Source of the DNA: PZPK01 sp965230795
GTDB taxonomy: Bacteria; Pseudomonadota; Gammaproteobacteria; Pseudomonadales; Oleiphilaceae
Length of the DNA: 64,000 nt
Direction of reading: 5' to 3'
Assembly: GCA_965230795.1 (NCBI GenBank)
Contig: OZ246020.1
Location: 3,782,001 to 3,846,000, forward strand
The notes under the pieces are model-generated. The model did no database searches, was not told the DNA's origin, and saw only the letters and a program-made list of their open reading frames with translations. Each line of letters begins with the position of its first letter. Positions within the stretch are counted from its first letter, which is position 1. Shown here one piece after another: positions 15,861 to 24,670 of this stretch. The translations under genes were made by a program, and so were the position numbers.

Positions 15861-16916
15861 ATGACTCTGTTAATTATTTACCTGGCGATTGCCATCGGTG
15901 TCTCTTTCCTGTGTTCTGTGTTGGAGGCCGTGCTGCTTTCCATAACACCCAGCTTTGCTGAAAAAACGGTAGCAGAACGCCCTCAACCGGGTGCCAAACT
16001 GATCCAGGTAAAAGAAAAACTGGACGAGTCGCTTTCCAGTATCCTGATCCTCAATACCTTTGCGCATACCATGGGAGCGGCGGGCGTCGGCTCCCAGGCA
16101 TTACAGGTGTTCGGTCCCGAATGGGAAACCCTGATTGCCATCCTGCTGACCCTGGCCATTCTGTATTTTTCCGAGATCATTCCGAAAACACTCGGTGCAA
16201 CATTTTGGCGACAGCTCGCTATCCCGGCTGCCTATATGATTTCCTGGCTGGTCAAAATCGTCTATCCCCTGGTGTGGGTTTCAACACTGCTGACGCGGCT
16301 GTTCAGCCAAAACAAGGAAAACGAGATCACCCGCGAGGAAATCATTGCGCTGGCCTCCCTCGGCCACAAGGATGGCAATCTGTTCGCTCAGGAAAACGAA
16401 TATCTCTCCAACATGTTAAAACTCCGTGAAATTACCACCGATCAGATTCTCACTCCGCGCACCGTCGTGCATATGCTGCATGAGTCACAAACCGTTTCGC
16501 AGGCATTGGACAATCCCGACACACGACAGTTCACACGCATGCCCATCTATGGCGAAAACATCGACGATATCAAAGGCAAAGTGATACGCGCTGACCTGTT
16601 TGACGCCGAGCGCAACGGCCAGGGCGACAAACTGATTGGTAGCATCGCCAAGCCCCTGGTACGCGTCTCCGAAAAACTGCCGGTACACCAACTGCTGGAC
16701 AAGTTCATCAAGCTCAAAGCGCATCTGTTTCTGGTGGAAGACGAGTTTGGCCAGACGGCTGGCGTGGTCACACTGGAAGACGCCATCGAAACCCTGCTAG
16801 GACGGGAAATTGTCGATGAGCGTGACACGGTTGAGGATATGCAGGCCCTGGCAAGGGCTCGCTATCGTAAGCGCTTGCGCGGCGACAAACAGAACCTTGA
16901 CGACGCTGATCGCTGA
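15861..16916 (+). CDS. CNNM/DUF21 and CBS-pair membrane protein
   Basis: 351 residues. A DUF21 (CNNM) membrane domain covers about 1-170, opening with 'FLCSVLEAVLLSITPSF', the typical small-residue first helix. A CBS pair follows at about 200-330 ('ILTPRTVVHML', 'FLVEDEFGQTAGVVTLEDAIETLLGREIVDE'). The C-terminal CorC/HlyC domain found in many relatives is missing. CNNM proteins are linked to Mg2+/Co2+ efflux; older annotation calls them haemolysins. The family call is secure, the ion is not. Confidence 0.88.
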   Translation: MTLLIIYLAIAIGVSFLCSVLEAVLLSITPSFAEKTVAERPQPGAKLIQVKEKLDESLSSILILNTFAHTMGAAGVGSQALQVFGPEWETLIAILLTLAILYFSEIIPKTLGATFWRQLAIPAAYMISWLVKIVYPLVWVSTLLTRLFSQNKENEITREEIIALASLGHKDGNLFAQENEYLSNMLKLREITTDQILTPRTVVHMLHESQTVSQALDNPDTRQFTRMPIYGENIDDIKGKVIRADLFDAERNGQGDKLIGSIAKPLVRVSEKLPVHQLLDKFIKLKAHLFLVEDEFGQTAGVVTLEDAIETLLGREIVDERDTVEDMQALARARYRKRLRGDKQNLDDADR

Positions 16917-16933
16917 ACCGGGTATCACATCAG

Positions 16934-17527
16934 ATGAAGCACTCGGAAGCACTGCTGGCACTCAAGCGTTATTTGAAGCCACTGGTATCCATACCGGACA
17001 AGGAGTTTGAGCTTCTTTCATCTCATACACAGCTTGTGTCGCTGGAGAAACAAGACGTTCTATTACGCGCCGGACACGCTTCGAAAACATTCTGGTTTAT
17101 CGCTCAGGGACTGGTAAGAAATTATTACACAACCAAGGAAGGCAAAGAGTTCAATAAAAGTTTCATTCTTGCCCCCGGTTTTTGTGGCGCCATGAGCGAG
17201 ATTCTGCAGGATCTGCCCAGTCGGTTTTCCATCAGCGCGCTGGAACCGAGCACGGCACTGGCCATTTCCATTGACGGGTTTCGACGAGCCAGTGCAGATA
17301 GCCATGGCCTGCAGCGACTTGCACGCCTGATGGCGGAGCAGTTGGCTCTCAAAAAGGAGCTGCGCGAGGCGGAACTGTTATTGGATGACGCCACCACCCG
17401 TTATCGACACTTTGTGAAAGCCAATCCTCAACTGATCCATCGCCTCCCTGCCTATCATATCGCGTCCTATCTCGGCATCACCGAAGTCGCCCTGTCACGA
17501 ATCAAGCGAAATCTTAACCTGGGTTAA
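16934..17527 (+). CDS. Crp/Fnr-type cyclic nucleotide-binding regulator
   Basis: 197 residues. An N-terminal beta-roll (about 20-125) contains 'LLRAGHASKTFWFIAQGLVRNYY', a cNMP-fold core. The C-terminal helix-turn-helix is compact: 'HIASYLGITEVALSRIKRNL' ends the protein. This short-HTH variety is common in CRP relatives with few characterised members. The residues that bind cAMP in Crp are not obvious, so the effector is unknown. It starts 17 bp after the CNNM/CBS gene and could share its transcript. Confidence 0.78.
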   Translation: MKHSEALLALKRYLKPLVSIPDKEFELLSSHTQLVSLEKQDVLLRAGHASKTFWFIAQGLVRNYYTTKEGKEFNKSFILAPGFCGAMSEILQDLPSRFSISALEPSTALAISIDGFRRASADSHGLQRLARLMAEQLALKKELREAELLLDDATTRYRHFVKANPQLIHRLPAYHIASYLGITEVALSRIKRNLNLG

Positions 17528-17584
17528 GGCGTCAAAGCCCGTATCAGGCGACCCTGTCTATCGACAACCGATGGGGGACTTTTT

Positions 17585-18100
17585 ATGAACTATGCAAGAT
17601 TTGCGAAACGATCACTGCCAAGAGTTTTAATCACACTGAGTGCTTTCTTCCAACTCAGTGCCTGCAGTCTGATTCCGGACAAACACATCCATACCGAAAT
17701 CGATATTGCTGCCTCGCCAGAGGTGGTGTGGGACATTCTTTCCGATCTGGAACGCTATCCTGAATGGAACCCCTATCACGTGCGTGTTGACGGGAGACTT
17801 GAACCGGGCTCAATCCTTGATCTGGAGATCCACAAACCCAACGGCGAGCAGGTCAGACTTTCACCTCGCATCATGTGCCTGAACCCCTTTCAATGTCTGA
17901 GCTGGGGAGGCGGGATTCCAGGCATCTTCCAGGGTGAGCATGTATTCAAACTACTTCCGCTGACCGAAAACACAACTCGTCTGATTCATTCGGAAGTGTT
18001 TTCCGGATTCGCCGTCCCCTTCGCCTCGCTCGACGCCATCGAAGAGGGCTACGAGCAGATGAATCAGGCGCTGAAAACACGCGCCGAAGCATCTCGCTAG
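17585..18100 (+). CDS. START-like (SRPBCC/polyketide cyclase) lipoprotein
   Basis: 171 residues. A lipoprotein signal ends in lipobox LSAC with Cys at about residue 27. The rest is an SRPBCC domain: 'IDIAASPEVVWDILSDLERYPEWNPY' is the typical start of polyketide cyclase/dehydrase-2 proteins. SRPBCC domains bind hydrophobic ligands in a deep cavity; membrane-anchored versions are less common than cytoplasmic ones. GGGGG precedes the ATG. No pathway is suggested by its neighbours. Confidence 0.78.
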   Translation: MNYARFAKRSLPRVLITLSAFFQLSACSLIPDKHIHTEIDIAASPEVVWDILSDLERYPEWNPYHVRVDGRLEPGSILDLEIHKPNGEQVRLSPRIMCLNPFQCLSWGGGIPGIFQGEHVFKLLPLTENTTRLIHSEVFSGFAVPFASLDAIEEGYEQMNQALKTRAEASR

Positions 18101-18335
18101 CGATTTCACTGCTCACATGCAGGTTTTACCTGACGGCACTGCGAGCCTCATTGACACCCTGACATTGCCGTTGCAATGAGCGGGTCCCGTCATTGGCGTT
18201 CAAAAACCAGTGTAAAAAACGGGTCAAATTCCAGGCTCATACAAACAGTTTATGCGAAACATGTTGGCATCTGCTTTCCTGATGTACACTGTACGAGTTA
18301 ATGAGACGGTCACTTTTAGTTAATAAACTGATTCT

Positions 18336-19154
18336 ATGATTAATGCGTCACACACAAAGCAAGCTCTAGAGAAACCAAGCAAGGTGCTAAATTGGCCTGC
18401 ATGGTTGATCAGCTTCTGCGTGCTGTCATTCTGGTCGGTTTTTTCCATGGCTCAGGAAGACCAGGAAGCCACCTTCTCTGTGGTGTATTACGACAACTAT
18501 GCCCCCTACGCCTGGACCGACAATCATTCCGAAGTAAAAGGCGTCTTTGTCGATATTATCGACAGCATCCTCAGCAAACACATGCAGCTCTCCGTTTCGC
18601 ATATTGGCCTGCCATGGGGGCGGGCACAGCGTTTGGTCGAGCAGGGCAAAGTCGATGCCATGATTGCCCCGGTCACAGAAGCCCGTCTGGATTACGCCCT
18701 GAGCAGTCGCGATGCCATTTGGGAAGGCAATTTCGTCCTGTTCACACGCCATGATCATCCAGACATTCAATCCTTTGCGCGCTCGGCTTCACTGGCGCAA
18801 CTGAAAAGTGCCCGCTTTGTCACCCAAATTGGCGATGGCTGGGCGAATCAAAACCTCAAGAACTATAACCTCAAGTTCACTCACGACCTCAATTCGGTAC
18901 TGAGCATGCTGTCACTGGGTCGCGCCGATCTGTTTGTCGAAGATGAGCTGGTGGGAACATACAACATTGGCTTACTCGACATGGCAGACACGGTGAACAA
19001 GGTTCCTGGCTTCCAACTAAAAGACACCGATTACCATTTGTTCGTCAGCAAAAAATCCCCCCACAGAAAGCTCATCAGTCAAATCAACGATAAGCTCCGG
19101 CTTCTTAAAGAGGCTGGAGACTTCAAGAAGATTGTCGCGCGTTACTTAAAATAG
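18336..19154 (+). CDS. Periplasmic solute-binding protein, SBP_bac_3 type
   Basis: 272 residues. A signal peptide with a core at about 22-37 ends near 'SMAQ'. The mature part shows the amino-acid-binding (PAAT) SBP pattern: 'YYDNYAPYAWTD...VKGVFVDIIDSIL', 'GKVDAMIAPVTEARLDYALSS' and 'LKEAGDFKKIVARYL' at the C-terminus. No ABC permease or ATPase is adjacent, so it may serve a distant transporter or act as a sensor input. It is convergent with a chemoreceptor gene. Confidence 0.85.
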   Translation: MINASHTKQALEKPSKVLNWPAWLISFCVLSFWSVFSMAQEDQEATFSVVYYDNYAPYAWTDNHSEVKGVFVDIIDSILSKHMQLSVSHIGLPWGRAQRLVEQGKVDAMIAPVTEARLDYALSSRDAIWEGNFVLFTRHDHPDIQSFARSASLAQLKSARFVTQIGDGWANQNLKNYNLKFTHDLNSVLSMLSLGRADLFVEDELVGTYNIGLLDMADTVNKVPGFQLKDTDYHLFVSKKSPHRKLISQINDKLRLLKEAGDFKKIVARYLK

Positions 19155-19191
19155 CCGACTTCCCGAGCACCAGAGATATCATCGACTGAAT

Positions 19192-20838
19192 TTACGCTGC
19201 AAAGCGGGTTACGATATCCCGAAGCTCGCTCGCCATTTTAGCCAATTCCAAACTCGCAGAGCTCGTCTGCTCGGTGGCCGAAGCCGTTTCATTAGACTGC
19301 GAATTGATTTCCTCTACATTCCGTGCGATCTCATCAATAACAATACTCTGCTCCTCAGACGCACTGGCAATTTGGGCACTCATATCCTTGATAACACCAA
19401 CGATCTCAACAATGCTGTCGAGCGAATCATTGGATTCTGTGGCTTTGGTAACAGCGGTTTGAGCCTGCTCCTGGCTTTGCTCCATTTCATTCACTGCCTG
19501 GGTAGCACCGTCCTGCAGGCGAACGATCATGTCATTGATCTGGGATGCAGAGTCCTGGGTGCGCGCCGCCAAGCCTCTGACTTCATCGGCTACCACGGCG
19601 AAGCCCCGACCCTGCTCACCCGCTCTGGCGGCTTCAATCGCGGCGTTAAGGGCGAGTAAATTGGTCTGCTCGGCAACGCCCTGAATGACTTCAAGTACTG
19701 TACTGATTTCATTACTTGAGTCGGCCAGGAGTTTGATGGATTGGGAGGCCTGGTTAATGCGCTCGGCCAGAGTATTGATTTCGCTTACCACTTCCTTCAC
19801 CACTGTCTGCCCCTGCTGGCTCTGAGTATTGGCATCTTCAGTCGAGTCGGCTGTTTGTTGAATGCTCGTGGACACTTCCTGAACCGTTGCTCGCATTTCC
19901 GTCATGGCGGACGCCACCTGATCGGTTTCCGACCTTTGTTGTTGCAGCGTTTTATTGGTTTGAGCCGTAACAGAGGACAACTCTTCGGACGAGGAGGACA
20001 ACTGCTCGGTAATCGACGCAATGGAACTGAACATGGCGAGGAGTTTTTCTCGCATTTGATTGACGCTTGTAAGCAACTGGCCGACCTCATCGTTACTACG
20101 AACAGTAATCGCCTGGTTCAAATCACCGGAAACCGTGCTAATGGCGTCTTTGATGCCATTGACAATAAAACGCGCCACAACGTAGCTTGAGACAACGCCA
20201 ATGAACAAGCTGATGACAGATATGGCAAACAGCAAAGTTGCAGCGTCACGCTCATGCTCCTCTGCCAACAGGGCACTATCCGCCGTAAACGCTAGCAACT
20301 CTTTGAGCAAGGCTTCTGTCGCTTCACTCAACTGCTCTTGTTCTCGCTCTATCTGCTCGATGTCAGAGGGCGAAAAATCTGATCTGGCGACCGCATGAAT
20401 ACTTTCAACATAGCTTTCATGTTTGATTGCAATCGAATCAAGCATGCTGCGCACGCGCGTGAATTCATCCTGAAGATAACCATCGGCATGAGCCAATACC
20501 CCCTCGACGATGTCATTGGCTTCTGCGACCGCCTCTTTGTAGCGAGCATTGTGCGAATCCAGCTTTGACAGCTCTGTGCTGATTTTTCCAGTGTCGCTAT
20601 TGATGGCATGCAGATAGGCCAGCTTTTCAAAGGAAACTGACTGTTTGAGCTGAATCTGGTTGAGCTCGGCCAGCAACCGGGTGATTGGCAGATCTTCAGC
20701 GACAATTTGATGTAACTCATCGCCAATCTTGTTCATAAAGAACAAGGTTAATACCGTATTGAAAAACAGAATGCCCAGCAGCACGCAGGACAAACCCATT
20801 ATCTTGGCTTTTAAGCTCAGATTGATAAGAAACTTCAT
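19192..20838 (-). CDS. Methyl-accepting chemotaxis protein
   Basis: 548 residues. TM1 at about 11-34, a periplasmic four-helix bundle of about 160 residues, TM2 at about 200-222, then HAMP and a long cytoplasmic coiled coil. The hairpin tip carries the invariant signalling sequence, 'NLLALNAAIEAARAGEQGRG' then 'FAVVADEVRGLA'. There is no C-terminal CheR-docking pentapeptide. The helical sensor suggests a small ligand or an indirect signal. Divergent from the large HD-GYP receptor over a 607-bp gap. Confidence 0.95.
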   Translation of the reverse strand: MKFLINLSLKAKIMGLSCVLLGILFFNTVLTLFFMNKIGDELHQIVAEDLPITRLLAELNQIQLKQSVSFEKLAYLHAINSDTGKISTELSKLDSHNARYKEAVAEANDIVEGVLAHADGYLQDEFTRVRSMLDSIAIKHESYVESIHAVARSDFSPSDIEQIEREQEQLSEATEALLKELLAFTADSALLAEEHERDAATLLFAISVISLFIGVVSSYVVARFIVNGIKDAISTVSGDLNQAITVRSNDEVGQLLTSVNQMREKLLAMFSSIASITEQLSSSSEELSSVTAQTNKTLQQQRSETDQVASAMTEMRATVQEVSTSIQQTADSTEDANTQSQQGQTVVKEVVSEINTLAERINQASQSIKLLADSSNEISTVLEVIQGVAEQTNLLALNAAIEAARAGEQGRGFAVVADEVRGLAARTQDSASQINDMIVRLQDGATQAVNEMEQSQEQAQTAVTKATESNDSLDSIVEIVGVIKDMSAQIASASEEQSIVIDEIARNVEEINSQSNETASATEQTSSASLELAKMASELRDIVTRFAA

Positions 20839-21445
20839 GATTGACCCGCACAGTAGTTAGACGTGGTGATAAGCAACAGGGTATTCGCTACGGATATTGT
20901 TATTAGTTTCAAACAGCGTCGATTTTATTTCTATCAGTCCCGAAATACCCACTTGGTGGTATTTTTTAATACCTATTAAGAAATAGTCGATCACACTCTG
21001 CAGTCAATGTTTTTTGGGCAATATCAGTATATTTTTTAGCCATTGCTCACGCGTGGTGCATACATCAATGCCCAACTCTCAAATCTCCCTAAAAATGGGC
21101 AACAAATGCGGGTAACCGCTATCTCCAGGCAGACTTGATTCCCCAGAGCACTTCCTCAATTAATCATCCTCTCTGTCCAACGAAGTCACATTCGTAAGCC
21201 GGCTAAAGGACCCCATTCCCAATAGATAAAAATCAATTCGCGCACACCAAATTCGGCACTCTGGCTATTAGCGTCTATGTTTAAGGAAGAGAGTTGCTTG
21301 CGAAACGTTGCCTGCGTTGCGACACGGGCGCGTCAACAGGAAGTGAGGCTACGGTACTCGCAAGTCACTACAGAATAATACGGGTGTCCGGAAAAGAGCA
21401 GATATGCTTTGAAGCCGGCCCTGGTCTGGATTCGGAGTACGCCTG
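20839..21445. other. Long divergent intergenic region
   Basis: A 607-bp gene-free stretch between the chemoreceptor (minus) and the HD-GYP receptor (plus). It is AT-rich on the chemoreceptor side and includes the inverted-repeat cluster at 20943-20973. I looked for a c-di-GMP riboswitch ahead of the HD-GYP gene and did not find the conserved core. No tRNA, terminator or convincing small ORF was seen. Both genes' promoters should lie here but I cannot place them with confidence. Confidence 0.6.
20943..20973. repeat. Three-armed inverted-repeat cluster
   Basis: AAATACC (20943-20949), GGTATTT (20958-20964) and AATACC (20968-20973) are arranged so that the central arm can pair with either neighbour: a 7-bp stem with an eight-base loop on the left, or a 6-bp stem with a four-base loop on the right. 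This could be a multi-half-site operator or a mutually exclusive hairpin pair in the chemoreceptor leader. Confidence 0.5.
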
Positions 21446-24343
21446 TTGCCGTTTCTAAAGCCCACAGCAAACATATCCCTGCCGCTGCTGATCTCGATCA
21501 ACGTCACGGTCGGCATGCTGGTTCTGACCCTGGTTTTGTTGGGCCAGAGTTATCGCGGTCTGGAATCAGCAAAACTCACCGCGGCCAAGAATTCAGCACA
21601 ACAACTTGCAACCGGTGTAGAGGATCGCATGCACGCGATCATCGCACCGGCGTCCCTGGCTTTGCGTATGACAAGCTGGGACCCGCTTCAGGACGCCGCC
21701 ACACTCTCGGATCGCCGTGATCGCCTGCCGGTGATTGCCCGCATTCTCCAGCAAAACGAGCTCGTGAGCGCCGTCTATACCGCTTATGGCAATGGTGATT
21801 TCTTTCTGTTACGACAAATCAACGCCGATAACGCGCATTTTTTCCCGGATGCGCCAGAGGACACCAGCTTTGTGCTGCAAACAATCACCGAACAAAACTT
21901 CGGCGGCAAGGAAGGCACCTGGCACTATTACGACCACAAACTCGGCATCATTCACCGCGATGCCCGACCGGATTACCAGTACGACCCTCGCGAGCGCCCC
22001 TGGTACAAGGCCGCGCAGGATCCAGGACAAACTGTCCTGACCTCCCCCTATCTGTTCTTCACTACCGGAGAAGTGGGCATGACCATCGCCCATCGCTCTG
22101 ATCTGGGCCATACGGTCATGGGCATCGATGTGACGGTTAAAGACCTGAGTACCAAGCTGGCAGATCTTCGCTACACACCGGGAACCCAGATGGCCATCGT
22201 TAACCAGAAGAATGAGGTGGTGGCCTACTCCAGTCTGGAAATCCTGACACAAGCGGCGCGACAGCAGGAGTCCTTGCAGGTACTCGGGCAACTGACTGAC
22301 CCCGCCCTGTCCATGATCGACGCCAAACACCCCGAGAACGGCATCGTTCAGGTCAACTCTGGAGATCGCGATTATTATGGCCTCAGCGTTCCCATTAACA
22401 CGCTGGGCGAAAGCAAGTTGCGGGTATTGGTGGCTATTCCCGCTGATGAACTGCTGGCCGATGTCTGGGCATCCCTGACCCAGCAATTCAAGATCGCGGC
22501 CATTATTGCCGTACTGCTCTTGGCGCTTGGATGGATACTGGGTCGCCAACTCGGCAAGCCCCTCGAACATCTAACTAACCGGGTGGGTGCGCTATCACGC
22601 TTCCGCTTCGATACCTCTGTCAAAATCAACTCCCACATTCGCGAAGCCAACAAACTCAGTGCGGCGCTGGATGACATGTCCGCCACCATCCGCAGCTTCC
22701 AGGCCATTTCTCTCGCGCTGAATCGGGGCAAGGATCTGGACGAACTGCTCCATGATGTACTGTCACAGATCATCCATATCGTCGGCCAGAAGCGCGGGGC
22801 AATCTATTTGTACAATCGCAATCGCCAGCGCATGAAGCTGGCCGTCAACACCAACCTTGAGCTTCCCGAAAGACTCGAACCCATCGACGCCGGCATTGAT
22901 GACCATGACATGATTCAATTCCTGCGAGAAAAAATGTCCGGACATCCGCTCTTTGCCATACTGCGAAATCGCAAAAAAGATCTGATTGGCGTACTGGTGA
23001 TCGAAATTGAATGCGGCGATCAGTTTCATCTGAGTAATGAACTGATCGTCTTCGTGGATGAAATCGCCGGTTCGGCGGCCGTGGCTATCGAAACCCGGGA
23101 ATTAATCGCCAGTCAGCAAGCCCTCCTCGACGGCATTATCAAACTGGTTGCCAACGCCATCGATGCCAAATCACCATATACCAGCGGGCACTGTAACCGC
23201 GTACCGGAGCTGGCCAAGATGCTGGTGCAGGCCGCAGAGAATAGTCACGCTCCCCCCTTCAAAGACTTCCGCATGAACGAAGACGAAGCCTACGAGTTCC
23301 ACCTGGCGGCATGGCTTCACGATTGCGGTAAGATCACCAGCCCCGAATACGTGGTCGATAAAGCCACCAAACTTGAAACCATCTACAACCGCATACATGA
23401 AATCCGAACCCGCTTCGAAGTACTGCATCGGGATGCGGAAATTGAATACCTCCGCGCCTGTCTTGATGGCAAGGATGAGGCCGCTGCTCGTGCGCATCGG
23501 GACAAACGCCAGGGTGCCTTGCAGGAGGAATTCGCCTTTATCGCGCAGCTGAATCAGGGCGGTGAATCCGTGTCAGAAGAGGATCTGCATCGCATGCATG
23601 CCATCGGGGATCTGAAGTGGTGGCGATACTTTGATAATACTCTGGGCTTGTCCCATGACGAGCTTGAGCGCTTTCATCAGCATCACAATGCCACACCAGA
23701 GACGCTTCCGGTTGAAGAGAGACTGCTTGATGACAAGGCCGAACATCTGGAGCCATGGGGTGAACATGTTCCTCCTGTCACCAAAGGTGATCCCCGTAAT
23801 CGCTGGGGCTTTGACATGGTGCTGCCAACACATGCCTACAATCGTGGCGAACGACACAATCTGAGCGTCAGCCGGGGCACGCTAACGCCGGAAGAGCGCT
23901 TCAAGGTCAACGAACATATCGTACAGACCATTTGCATGCTCGACGAACTGCCGCTGCCGGACAAGCTCTCCAACGTTCCGCGGCTGGCCGGCACCCACCA
24001 TGAACGACTCGATGGCGAGGGCTATCCCTGCAAGCTGTTCGGTGACGAGCTGGGGATACCCGAGAAGATCATGGTGGTGGCCGATATTTTCGAAGCACTG
24101 ACGGCAACCGACCGCCCCTACAAGGTGGGCATGAAGCTTTCCGATGCCTTGAATATCATGCTGAACATGGTTGCCGAGCAACATGTGGATCCCGACACGC
24201 TCAGACTGTTTATTGAATCCGGCGTCTACGTCCACTATGCCGAGACTTACCTCAGCCCGGATCAGATCGACAGCGTGGATGTCGAGGCCATGTTGGCTCA
24301 AATCAACGAGTATCAGCAGAAGCCTTCAAAAAATGCAGACTAA
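21446..24343 (+). CDS. Cache-HAMP-GAF-HD-GYP receptor, predicted c-di-GMP phosphodiesterase
   Basis: 965 residues from a TTG start with CGGAG upstream. TM1 (about 13-33), a periplasmic dCache sensor containing 'YDPRERPWYKAA' (about 180-192), TM2 (about 350-372), HAMP, GAF (about 430-560), and a C-terminal HD-GYP domain. The HD part has 'TSGHCNRV' and 'AAWLHDCGKI'; the GYP part has 'GTHHERLDGEGYP' and 'DIFEALTATDRPYK'. About 230 residues separate the two, far more than in canonical HD-GYP proteins. The dCache fold implies direct sensing of a small periplasmic ligand controlling c-di-GMP breakdown. Confidence 0.88.
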   Translation: MPFLKPTANISLPLLISINVTVGMLVLTLVLLGQSYRGLESAKLTAAKNSAQQLATGVEDRMHAIIAPASLALRMTSWDPLQDAATLSDRRDRLPVIARILQQNELVSAVYTAYGNGDFFLLRQINADNAHFFPDAPEDTSFVLQTITEQNFGGKEGTWHYYDHKLGIIHRDARPDYQYDPRERPWYKAAQDPGQTVLTSPYLFFTTGEVGMTIAHRSDLGHTVMGIDVTVKDLSTKLADLRYTPGTQMAIVNQKNEVVAYSSLEILTQAARQQESLQVLGQLTDPALSMIDAKHPENGIVQVNSGDRDYYGLSVPINTLGESKLRVLVAIPADELLADVWASLTQQFKIAAIIAVLLLALGWILGRQLGKPLEHLTNRVGALSRFRFDTSVKINSHIREANKLSAALDDMSATIRSFQAISLALNRGKDLDELLHDVLSQIIHIVGQKRGAIYLYNRNRQRMKLAVNTNLELPERLEPIDAGIDDHDMIQFLREKMSGHPLFAILRNRKKDLIGVLVIEIECGDQFHLSNELIVFVDEIAGSAAVAIETRELIASQQALLDGIIKLVANAIDAKSPYTSGHCNRVPELAKMLVQAAENSHAPPFKDFRMNEDEAYEFHLAAWLHDCGKITSPEYVVDKATKLETIYNRIHEIRTRFEVLHRDAEIEYLRACLDGKDEAAARAHRDKRQGALQEEFAFIAQLNQGGESVSEEDLHRMHAIGDLKWWRYFDNTLGLSHDELERFHQHHNATPETLPVEERLLDDKAEHLEPWGEHVPPVTKGDPRNRWGFDMVLPTHAYNRGERHNLSVSRGTLTPEERFKVNEHIVQTICMLDELPLPDKLSNVPRLAGTHHERLDGEGYPCKLFGDELGIPEKIMVVADIFEALTATDRPYKVGMKLSDALNIMLNMVAEQHVDPDTLRLFIESGVYVHYAETYLSPDQIDSVDVEAMLAQINEYQQKPSKNAD

Positions 24344-24670
24344 TTGCAGCTCATCTAGCGGGTTCAGTCTGCGTTAATTGTGAACCCCGTCATAAACTCA
24401 AACTCAGACTTCCACAAACGCCACCCTTCCCGAGTAATGGCATATAGGGGCAATGCCCAAAGCAAGGACCCCTGTAGGCTTGAATTTGAGTACTGTTGTC
24501 ATCGCGAGCCATCGCGCATTTCCCTCGCCTGAGTACTCCTCACGCACATCGCATCGACGCCAGAACGGATCACCTTTTCATTTTTGCATGGAAGCAGCTC
24601 TTGAAAGCCTGACTTGCGTCAGCACGTGCCAATATTCAACGCTCTGAAAACAAAAATAATGGAGATCCAT
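24344..24670. other. Intergenic region, no recognised feature
   Basis: 327 bp between the HD-GYP receptor and the secreted hydrolase. GGGTTCA (24360-24366) and TGAACCC (24381-24387) could form a 7-bp stem with a 14-base loop just after the HD-GYP stop, but no T-run follows. A 64-codon reading frame here has no recognisable content and I do not call it. Confidence 0.5.

Noticed and set aside
18262..18292. Sigma-70 promoter TTGGCA...TACACT before the solute-binding protein
   Set aside because: The spacer is only 15 bp, too short for a confident call.
20839..20900. Sigma-28 promoter for the chemoreceptor
   Set aside because: No acceptable TAAAG-N-GCCGATAA match on the minus strand.
21140..21445. 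c-di-GMP riboswitch ahead of the HD-GYP receptor
   Set aside because: 'AGCCGGCTAAAGGACC' recalls part of the GEMM motif but the conserved CGCAAAGCC core and pairing elements are absent.
21809..22570. 253-codon minus-strand frame
   Set aside because: Antisense to the Cache domain of the HD-GYP receptor and without family likeness.
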